64,000 bases of DNA from Heterobilharzia americana (lineage: Eukaryota > Platyhelminthes > Trematoda > Strigeidida > Schistosomatidae). The stretch spans positions 46,614,934 through 46,678,933 of the forward strand of contig OX104127.1 in NCBI GenBank assembly GCA_944470555.2. The letters run 5' to 3'. The notes beneath the pieces were generated by a model, which did not search any database, was not told where the DNA came from, and saw only the letters and a list, made by a program, of their open reading frames with translations. Shown in pieces: positions 55,604-64,000 of this stretch (within the stretch, counting starts at the first letter, position 1; every line of letters starts with the position of its first letter). Both the position numbers and the translations under genes were made by a program.

Positions 55604-58600
55604 GTATATTTAATTTGTAAAAACCAAGTTACTGTCTGTTTAGCGATAGAAAATGTTTCAAATGAAAAAAAACAAGTGGCAAGTACATCCTCAAGTTCCT
55701 CGACAGGGCAACCAAATGTGAAGCGTACTCGGTTGTGGATAGAAGAATTAGATGATGTGCTGTGTTCCGACTCCAGTGAAGATGAGAAGTTGGAGAGCGA
55801 AGATTCTTTATCATCCGTTGGTGCATTCAATTTTGTAAAAGAGAATGATAATCAGCAGAATACAAACTCTAATGAAGTAAATATAGATTCTGCAGAAATT
55901 AACAATGATGATAAACAGCAAAGTACCAGTAAGTCACTTCCCTATTCATTGACTGAACAGTGTATTGACTTTTGTGCATGTCTTGGAAAATTATCAAGTC
56001 ATCTTATTAGTTATTTACCAATCATAAAGTTAGGCTCGTATTTTGTTTGTCACAATCCTCTCTTATCAACAGAAAAACTAGATATGTAGATATAGCTCAT
56101 GGTTTATTAAAATAACCAACTACTTCAACCATATCTTCTAAACACCTTCATGGTTACTCTTTTTGCTGCTCAAACCAGGGGCCTGGGTACAGTGTTTTGG
56201 GTAACGTTAGTGAAGGAAGTGATCACAGCTGGTAGTGCGATCAGAAATCATATTTTATATAATTTCAGGCTTTTCATTTTAATACGCTGACATCCTAGTA
56301 AATTCTGGCATTTCGTCGCTGGACTGAGATACAAATAAGCTTTGTCCACTTGGAAAATAAAGTTGCTCGTACATGCGACCATTCGAAAAATGAACTGGCT
56401 GCTTCAGTCAATATTAGGAAGTTTCAAGATCTAGTGGCATAATAGTTATGTGCCTGATTAAAAACTGCTGTCAGTTTTCTTCAAGACTTTCTCACCGCAA
56501 AATCTCGGTATTCTGTGAGATGTTCTATGCTAGTTTCCTCTGTATATCTTATCTGATATGAAGAAGTCATGATTAGTATTGAATCTGAAGATCACTTCAT
56601 ATTTACAGCAATTCTGTTGCATACCAAACAGTATTTTCTAAGTAATTGCGTCCTTATGTTTTACGCTTCTGATTTCAAAAATGTTATTTTCACTGGCCTC
56701 ACATCTAAGGTTTGAATGAAACCAGTCTGTTATGGGCTAACATCCCCATCAAATTCGCAGATACGTCTTGTTGACGAATGCTAGTATATACGAAACCTAG
56801 GTGTGAAGCAAGACTCTGTCCTTTGTTTCCAACCTCCTAGATGGAGTTGAATTTAAGCAGTGAAACAGTAGTTATTCCGTTTCAAGCACATCTAGTCTGG
56901 ATAGCTAACTGAACTGGTAAACTATATAATTGAAAGATGATGTGTGTGGAGCTGTGGCTCATTAATCTAGGCAGTCAACTTTCAATCAGTGGATTACAGG
57001 TTTATGCCCCACTCTGCTTACTGAGGTTTGGGAAGCCAGGTAGTAGGATTAATCTTCACACAGTGTGACTCATTGTCGAGTGTATGAACATGCACGTGGT
57101 TGCTGAGAGGATATATGGTAGTGAATTTTATCGGAGGAGGGAAATATGGTTTATGCAGCTTCTTCGCCCTCGCTGATTGCTGTAAGGTCAATCCACACAG
57201 ATACTTTAACCGCGCTGTGACTCCATGTTTTCTCTTTTGTTTTCAATTTCTTCGTTTTTCTTAAACATATCATTGGTTGTTATCTTCATCAATTTACTGC
57301 TGTCTCGTGCATATAGTGATGGTAATTATTGTCGCTGTTATCAGTATTAACATCAGTCACATGACTGACCTAGGATAAAATTCACTTCATTTTTATTGTA
57401 TTTATATAGTTTATCTTCCCTTTAGTTGAATCTCTTCTAAAACCTGCAACTTTTCATATTGTGAAATTTATATATACACATTATCTCCCAAGTACCTAGT
57501 ATTGCAATTCAGTTGACTGTCCAAATTGTATGATGTTAAACTGCGGTCAACACAAAACTGACAATTGTTCCATTGTCTAAATTCGGCTGAATTCAACTCC
57601 ACATATCCTTGCTGCAGACTGACTCGTGTTGTTTTAGCTGTAGTGATAAAATAGACTTGAGTTTATAGCCATGTAACCACGGGAAGTTATTATTGAAAGC
57701 ACTTGTTTGATCGAATATTTGGACTGTCCAAAACTAGGTGCTAGGCTGTTTTTTCTTATAAGAAAATTGAACATTTATAAATAGATTCATTAAGTAAATG
57801 TATGATGGATCCAGAGCTATTAGAGATGAAGTCACCTGCAATCCACATAATGAGCTACAAGAGTTAAAGCAGTCACTACTGAAAATATGAATACCGTATC
57901 GCATTGATATTGTATGAAATTACTCATTTCATTATTACACATTGATCAGCATAACATACTCTTAAGTGCAAAAACTTAAAAATCTTCGACCAAGCTACTT
58001 CGAAGTGTGTGAGAGAATTGTTTGAAGCAGCCGTCAGAATAACAAAAAATCAACATGTAAGTCTGGACTCAGTGTATGAATCTGTCAAAAATATGTTCAT
58101 GAGAAGAACCTTCCAGTTTGATGGTTTTTTTAAGGTTAACCCAATAGAGCAGACATAGTTATAGTTTTTAAATAACGAGAACTAGATATGAATTCCACTC
58201 AAATAATAACCACTAACCTGAATTAAAGAAGTAAACGCGATTATCAAGTAGCAAGCAAGATAAGCACTTGCCAACAGACCAATCAAGTGGTTTGTCGGCC
58301 ACCTACTCTAGTTGAAATCCATCTTTAATCAATACACATAAACTACATATCTCCTTCATTTTTCATAATGCTAAAAGTGATGCCTAGGCTGATGTATATA
58401 GCTGTCTCTGAAAAATTGAGCTCGTGAAAAGACATAGCTACTAGTTAATCCGAATTGTTCCATCAGCTACTTCATGAATTTTTAGTAACGTTAATATGTA
58501 TTGCTACTAAAAACATTGGGTCACTCCGCATATTGTCATTAATATATTAATGTATACGTTTACTTTATCGTTATTATTGAATGGTTCAAGCACCGTGTTT

Positions 58601-59393
58601 CCTAATCTTCATGCATTCACCTATCTCCGATGAACGGTACTAATTCGTCAAGTTTAAATTCGCAATCCATCATAGTTATAGATTGCCAGTTGGCAGTCCG
58701 GGATATAGATACACCAATTTTTGAGATATTAGAATTTGTAGCTCAGGATCACAGTGACAATGGTTCGATGTTCTCCAACTTTGATATATGATCCTGAACA
58801 TTTCATCACCAGATTTCGTAATGTCTCTCCACTGACTTAGTGGAGAAGTCTCCGTAGTTGGAGATTACTGAACGCGCTAGTTTTGCTAATGATAGGTTAT
58901 ATTGTGTAGATGATTTTTGCAAATTAGGATACGCGGCGACAATCTCTTAGGTCAAATTTGAGGTTAGGTATTAATTGATTTCTTAACTCTCTACGTGTAG
59001 TCCTGAGGAAAACAAATTCAGTTGGATTATGTGTGCATAAATTCCTAGTCTATTATTTCTTACCGACTTAAGACTAATATACAATACATACTGCGCTACT
59101 AACATACTGTTTTCTTCACATTTTCAGTTTCGGATGAGGAGAAAAAGCAAGAGGGAAAACCATGTACAAACGCCCAACCAGATGTCGTACAGCCTTTAAT
59201 GGACGAACAATTGCATGAAACAGATACTGCAGAAAGTCTGGAGAAGTTTGGCTTAGATGTTCTTAAGGCAACCTTAAGTGCCCGCGGCTTGAAATGTGGA
59301 GGGACGTTAAAAGAACGAGCTGGTCGACTATTCTTAGTCAAAGATTTGAGTCCAGATCGATACCCTGTAAAATTACTAGCAAAAAGCAAATGA
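55126..59393 (+). CDS. SDE2: SDE2 (ubiquitin-like, GG-KGG processed splicing/genome-stability factor)
   Basis: Exons 55126-55603, 55644-55928 and 59128-59393 join in phase to 342 codons. In SDE2 an N-terminal ubiquitin-like fold is cleaved after GG, leaving a Lys-N-terminal protein that acts with the spliceosome on selected introns and, in animals, in PCNA-dependent replication-stress control. Here the ubiquitin-like segment ends RLRGGKGG (GG at residues 56-57), followed by the hallmark FGSMLRAIGSQIEKTTN and CRDLSGRRMRDVN blocks. A lysine/arginine-rich helix, a serine/acidic linker (exon 2) and a C-terminal SAP fold (about residues 290-328: FGLDVLKATLSARGLKCGGTLKERAGRLF) follow. The first beta-hairpin of the ubiquitin-like domain is missing from these exons and an acceptor (TTAATTATTTCAG) abuts the ATG, so an upstream exon is likely. 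Human SDE2 is somewhat longer. Confidence 0.93.
55604..55643 (+). other. SDE2: 40-nt SDE2 intron
   Basis: GTATAT...TGTTTAG, AT-rich, 40 bases. Removal restores frame between two segments with coding character. Very short 5' introns are characteristic of schistosome genes. Confidence 0.8.
55644..55928 (+). CDS. SDE2: SDE2 exon: serine/acidic linker
   Basis: 285 nt, phase 1 in and out, donor GTAAGT. Encodes AIENVSNEKKQ, a serine run, a basic patch (NVKRTRLWIEEL) and an acidic stretch (CSDSSEDEKLESED). The order and composition match the low-complexity middle of SDE2 proteins. Confidence 0.85.
55929..59127 (+). other. SDE2: SDE2 intron of 3.2 kb
   Basis: GTAAGT to TTTTCAG. Holds a stretch at about 56700-56800 resembling the repeat at 49720-49870, and tRNA-like/SINE-like sequence near 56950-57080. 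No open frames with coding character. Confidence 0.8.
59128..59393 (+). CDS. SDE2: SDE2 last exon: SAP domain
   Basis: 266 nt, two leading bases complete an isoleucine codon with exon 2, stop TGA at 59391-59393. Contains the SAP helix-linker-helix with GLKCGGTLKERAGRLF, ending LLAKSK. No canonical AATAAA poly(A) signal was found in the next few hundred bases. Confidence 0.92.
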
Positions 59394-59850
59394 CTCTAGT
59401 TTTTGCACGGTTTTTTTAATAATGCATATAGGAGGTAAATACCTACTTTATGTACTTAGTAAACTAATGCCTCTAGCTTATTTCTTTGAATTCATTGGAT
59501 ATTAACATGTACAGTGACTCAGATACACTATATTGATACATTTTGTTTACGATTTTTTTATATATGAGAAGAAGAATAAGTTCGTTTTTATAGTTCGATT
59601 GACTTCAACCCTAATCATGTTACTGTCAAATAAGTTGCCAATCTTGCAGCATCCATGTCGGTTACAAATAAGCATTATGCACCGTTTACATCCATGAATC
59701 AGTTATGAATAATGTATAAATCACACTTTCTAGTCATCATAAAAACTTGCAAGAATTTCACGGAACTTTTATTATCTCGAACTATAAACTCTGAAGAATA
59801 TTTACGCTGACTTTTGGAAAAGCTGTCTTCAGTTTAAATCCATTCAAAAG

Positions 59851-59852
<2 letters not shown>
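59394..59852. other. SDE2 3' flank
   Basis: AT-rich, presumed 3' UTR and flank; no gene seen. Confidence 0.5.

Positions 59853-59916
<64 letters not shown>
59853..59916. repeat. (TA)n microsatellite
   Basis: About 32 TA units between the SDE2 3' end and the convergent bMERB gene exon. Confidence 0.95.
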
Positions 59917-59918
<2 letters not shown>

Positions 59919-60083
59919 TTCACGAGTAAGACAGAGTAGAGAATTCTACCGCACAACTCACAACTATTTTAGAAAAAAATTAATGGAAAGTTCGGCTTAT
60001 CTGAAATAAATAAATGAAGAAAAACAAACAGCAGTATAATTGAAGCTTTAGGCACAAAACGGCCTAAAGAAAACAAAGTAAAG

Positions 60084-60105
60084 TCAACTTTCACTCGCTT
60101 TACGA
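60084..60105 (-). CDS. Possible last exon of bMERB-domain gene
   Basis: After a strong acceptor (CATTTTTTTACAG) one base completes the alanine codon split at 60511, then RKASES and TGA. The phase fits, but the exon is only 22 nt of coding sequence and animal EHBP1/MICAL proteins usually have more helix after this point. Candidate only. Confidence 0.3.
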
Positions 60106-60510
60106 CTGTAAAAAAATGGCAAGCAAGAAAGATTATGTGGGAAAAGAGAAAGGGAAGTCCCCTGAGACTGTACAACGTGGCGCTGCAGCTGGGAACCGTT
60201 GGAAAATACTATTATATGAGGCAAATAAATGTGTGCGACACTGTTTGAGAAAAAACAAAAGGAAATGAAATTCTGAACAGAATTCGAGATTTAGAAATGA
60301 AGAGAAAGCCGACGTTTTTAGAACATGAATCACGGCCTACTACTACTGTACAAGCAAGTTTGACTAAACTGACGATCACTGTAGTACACAGCTTTTGTCG
60401 ATTCGACGTCTTCCAGGTGACAAAAGATTTGTATTCTGTTCCAACTCGAGTTCTTCAGCCAGTCTGTAAGGTTTCAAAAAACATAAGAAACAAAGTTGCA
60501 AACAACTTAC

Positions 60511-60625
60511 GCTTTTTCATGTAGGTCCAGCTCCTGAATCATATCATCACGTTCATTGACCAGTCGTACAAGATCCCGTAAAAGTAGGTCCTCTCGTTTT
60601 CGATCACTGTCCGTTTTCAAATATT
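60511..60625 (-). CDS. bMERB-domain exon (EHBP1/MICAL-like), partial gene
   Basis: 115-nt exon with acceptor CTAACCAAATTAG and perfect GTAAGT donor, phase 2 out. Encodes YLKTDSDRKREDLLLRDLVRLVNERDDMIQELDLHEK, which has the L-V-x-x-V-N-E/K-R-D-x-x-x-x-x-L-D core of the bivalent Mical/EHBP Rab-binding helix bundle. This domain binds Rab8/Rab10-family GTPases on endosomes. EHBP1 is the closest by motif (LVxLVNxRD..xLDxxEK), but one exon cannot decide between EHBP1 and MICAL-type proteins. Upstream exons were not found before the right edge; they may lie beyond the repeats. Confidence 0.65.
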
Positions 60626-60939
60626 CTAATTTGGTTAGGAAAGTAGTCAGTTCGAAATATGGAATGAGGCATTGCAAAAAAAATAATAACTTTTTCTCAT
60701 TTCTGTTCACAGGTAGGCAATACTAATTTGGTATTCTGCAGAAAAACATATGTAAACCTAGAGATACAAGATCCGTTGAAGTTACTTCACTTCACAGTAG
60801 CATGCAAAGAACAAGTGTATAGAAAAAGACTGGTATCAAAGCAGATAAAAGTGTAGGGAGGACAAGGAATTTAAAAACGAAAATTAATGGAAATGTTCAA
60901 GCCTTAGAAGACATTAAAGAGTGTTAGTTGGGTAAGGGA
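60626..60939. other. No gene recognised
   Basis: Presumed intron of the bMERB gene; no further exon recognised. Confidence 0.4.
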
Positions 60940-61290
60940 AATCGACAGGAAGCCCTGAACATGCTCAATACCACTCGTCAGCAAGGCATATCTGCAACCT
61001 TACGGAACTGACATACCACCTGGGGTTTGAACCCGCGTGCTGCCTGCCCCGACTAAATCCTGTTGGACTGGATTAGGTGCATAGAATGGTCATTAAAGGG
61101 GGGGGGGGACGTGACAAACTTCATGTTGTCTAGGCCTGATCAGATTCTACCAACCACTTTGCAATGAGGCTACCAGGCTAGGCGAGTAAGCATTGCTATC
61201 CACTTTAATGCATGTTAGTTAGATGACGGCAATCGGCAGAAAGCTTCGAACCTCAGATGGGACATCAGCTACATCGTGGTTGCACACCTA
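60940..61290. repeat. Dispersed repeat with internal inverted copies (tRNA-like)
   Basis: Segment 60985-61030 (ATATCTGCAACC...GGGGTTTGAACCC) is an inverted relative of 61240-61290 (GAACCTCAGATGGGACATCAG...GTGGTTGCA) and of 49810-49855. Contains B-box-like GGTTTGAACCC and a run of ten Gs near 61100. Probably two SINE copies in opposite orientation. Confidence 0.5.
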
Positions 61291-62470
61291 GTTTCCTGCT
61301 TTTTGGCACTCTCCAGAGTGAATACAACCGCCTCATTAGGACTAATTTTTGAAAATTTCACCAGGAGCTTCCAACCATTGGTTCCTGTGGTCTCCAGAAC
61401 CAAAACCAAGGAGTCCACAACTACCTACACAGAGCAAGCCAACAGTCGTAAACTCCATAGACTGACGCATGTCTTGGCCTAGCTATCATGAGCACCCTTC
61501 CAACCTAGTTCAACTTCTGATAGCACCGCACGTCGAGGTGAATGGTGAATCAACATGCGCAACACATGTTCAAGCCATCTCAGTTGCTGGACGTTAGTAG
61601 TTTTATTCATAGTCTTGTCATCCTTTCCTAATACCCTTTGTCTGACCACGATATTGATCACAGGGCGATTCTACCGTGCACGGGCAATGCCTCGAAGACA
61701 CCCATAGTCAAAACGCTGTAACCTGTTCATATACTCTACCTTTAGCGGCCATGTCTCACAGCCACATAACAGGAGAGAACGAAATGCAGTGTGGTAGGCT
61801 TGTCCATTATTGAATAGTTGGATATCTCGTCGCTCGATGTCACAGATGATACAAGTTGACAAATGACAAACCGACCAAATGAAATTCCATCAAAAACCAA
61901 CCTGTTCGGGCTGATGAAACCCCCAGAAAGTGAAGTGGTCGAGGCATTCCACTCTCTATCCTTAAACTAGGAGTAGTTCCAGACCAGTCCTGATCGACGG
62001 AGTCGAATGCCACCTTCGGGTCAATAAAAGTGGCGCTTGTCAGTCACGGGCAAGTATGCCTGCATCCCAGGACCTAATGAAAGGTGGAAATTTGATCGAT
62101 ACACTCTCCTCCAAGTCTGGAACCTGTCTGGTTTAATCGGTGCAGGGCGATTGAAGCGTTGCTGTAATCCAGTTGAACTGTGCCTCAACGTATTCTGCTA
62201 ACGTTCCTAGCCATCTGTCCTGAGAGGTTATCAGCGTCCCATCCTTTTCGGTGATGGTCACCGTCTTCTTGCAAGTGTCCTAAATAAGCCTCAATAGTTG
62301 CTAGGTGTTTCCTAACGCTGATGCCTTCTCCACCTCCTTCGCTTTCGCCTCCACCACTGCTAGCGATTGTGATGACTTCTCATCAATTTATCCTGATGCT
62401 GCTTTCTCTCCTAACTGTGATCAGACCCGACTGTAATGAATCTTCTTGCACCAATCAGTTCGGATAACAT
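61291..62470 (-). mobile_element. RTE family-2 element, minus strand, with internal deletion
   Basis: Minus strand: linker/RT entry (KEVEKASALGN, KKTVTITEKDGTLITSQDRWLGTLAEYVEAQFNW at about 62350-62150) is joined by about 61990 to the RT tail (RRDIQLFNNGQAYHTAFRSLLLCGCETWPLKVEYM at 61860-61720; LRWLEHVLRMLIHHSPRRAVLSEVELGWKGAHD at 61590-61480) and ends near 61300. RT catalytic core absent. Confidence 0.7.
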
Positions 62471-63010
62471 TTGTGATGTAAACCCACATTTCTTTGGTTG
62501 TCAGAAGATCAGTGTTAGAGATTTATCTTTTGTTCAGTACATACTGTGTCTACTGGTTTCTTCATTTCAGAGAAACAAAGAAATTTAATTCATTTGGATA
62601 TGTTATGATGAAGTAACTAATATGTGGAGCATTTATGTGGCCGGAGTAATCACGCTTGGAAATTATGTTCAAGGTACTGACATAATATAATGGAAACATG
62701 GAATTACATCTCAGATACTGCTGCAACTATGAATTGATTAATGATGATGTAATGACGATAATGTCTAGGTTAACCGGATTAATTAGCCAAATGGCATACT
62801 TACAACAATGGTGGAACGGTGATTATCCCTAAAGCCTACCTAAAAATATATCGTACAATAACCCAGAAAAGACAGAAATAATAATGAACACAAACGAATT
62901 TTATGCATCAAGGATAATAAAAAAGTCAGTAAGTACTCAATAAATTCTTACAAACAAATAAAAATGCAAATCAGCAGCTAAGTACAAACACCTTTAGTAG
63001 ACTGTAAGCC
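62471..63010. other. No gene recognised
   Basis: AT-rich; no coding or repeat signal. Confidence 0.45.
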
Positions 63011-64000
63011 AACCTCCCCTGGTTAACTAGTTCACTAGTCACTAGCTGGTCCTAAGCCCGGGTAAGGAGGGAAGGTTGGGCGTAGGGCTAGCAACCATAC
63101 ACCGTAAAACAAATCCAATCGCTAAAGAAACTTCAAAGCACAAAGAAATTATCAAAAATAAAAACAAACTAATTCCTCGCTAGAATCGGAGAGATGAAAT
63201 GACGCCAGTTGGTGAAAGCCTTCGCGAAGCCAATTGAGTGATGTATCTTCTCTTGATGAAAGCGAAAGTAAACATGTGGACATGGAATGTCCGCACCATG
63301 TTTGAACTTACCAAGGCTACCCAAATTGCAAGAGATGAGAAGGTATCACATTGAAGTGCTTGGAATCTACGAAAGCAGGTGGAATGGAAGTGGACTCTCT
63401 AAACTATCAACCGGAGGAGAGTCAATAATCTACTCCGATATTGTCACCCAGACGACAACCACGAGCACACTCAGTTTTGGAGTGGCTATCATGGTGTCTC
63501 CAAGAACATCGAAGGCTCTCATACAGTGGGAACCAATCTTCTCCAGTATCAGGATCATGACAGCAAGATTCAACTCAAAAGGAAGGAAAGTCACAATCGT
63601 ACAATGCTACGCACCTACAAATAATGCAGGTCAAGAGAAGAAGGAGGAATTCTACAGACAACTGCAATCAGTACTGGTCAAGACTCCAGCTGGCGACATC
63701 AAAATTCTAATGGGTGACATGTTTTAATGTCAAACTGGGAGCGGACAACACAGGAAGAGAACTCATCATGGGTCGGGAAGCACTCGGTGAAATGAGGAAT
63801 GAGAATGGAGAACTGTTTGCAGATTTCTGCGCATTCGACGATTTGGTGATTGGAGGCACTGTGTTCAAGCACAAGGATATTCACAAAGCGACATGGGTTT
63901 TACCAGACACCAGGACACACTAAAAATCAGATCGACTTCATCCCAATCTGAAGAAAGTAGAGACGCAGTCTACTGGACACAAGATCAAGAAGGGGAGCAG
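63011..64000 (+). mobile_element. RTE-type LINE (family 1), 5' part with endonuclease
   Basis: Starts at AACCTCCCCTGG (63011) and runs off the right edge. Position y here corresponds to 64351 minus y in the left-end copy. Endonuclease frames 63287-63727 and 63714-63923 encode exactly the same peptides as the left copy, with the same frameshift near 63720 and the same stop after PDTRTH. The leader (63011-63270) differs from the left copy by several substitutions and an extra 29-base segment near 63218-63247. Confidence 0.87.

Noticed and set aside
1..64000. CRISPR arrays, bacterial operons, riboswitches or spliced-leader RNA genes
   Set aside because: No regularly spaced repeats, no prokaryotic gene organisation and no spliced-leader sequence were seen; the window is eukaryotic.

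Overview
The window looks like a blood-fluke (schistosome-type, digenean flatworm) nuclear genome segment. The evidence is AT-rich DNA packed with RTE-type and CR1-type LINEs, a Penelope-like element (PLE) with GIY-YIG endonuclease and pseudo-LTRs, tRNA-like short repeats, and host genes cut into small exons, one with a 40-nt intron. The species call is inference; no ribosomal or mitochondrial marker is present.

Host genes. (1) Minus strand, 25482 down to 1788 and running off the left edge: ten small exons whose splice phases all agree and which together encode an RWD domain, a charged linker and most of a degenerate kinase domain. This is the N-terminal part of the eIF2-alpha kinase GCN2 (EIF2AK4). 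Its introns hold most of the repeats between 1.9 and 25.3 kb. (2) Plus strand, 55126-59393: SDE2, with a ubiquitin-like domain ending in the GG/KGG cleavage site, a central domain, an acidic/serine-rich linker and a C-terminal SAP domain. (3) Minus strand, about 60.1-60.6 kb: one exon, perhaps two, of a bMERB-domain (EHBP1/MICAL-like) gene converging on SDE2.

Repeats. At 14.4-19.5 kb an RTE element with a 10-bp target-site duplication (TSD) carries a nested Penelope-like element with about 164-bp direct terminal repeats. At 22.6-24.3 kb lies a 5'-truncated RTE copy with an open reverse transcriptase frame and a 12-bp TSD. From 25.7 to 41.5 kb CR1-like elements lie on the minus strand (two with zinc-finger ORF1 proteins); two more lie on the plus strand from 42.2 to 46.25 kb. 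From 46.6 to 54.4 kb there are further decayed RTE copies. The two window ends carry inverted, nearly identical copies of one RTE 5' region that share the same disabling frameshift.

Working together: GCN2 acts in the amino-acid starvation response and SDE2 in splicing and replication-stress control. They are unlinked housekeeping functions, divergently arranged around a retrotransposon-filled interval. I found no gene cluster suggesting a new multi-gene system. The most informative points are the previously unmarked split GCN2 gene, the nested PLE, and the mosaic identity of the end repeats.
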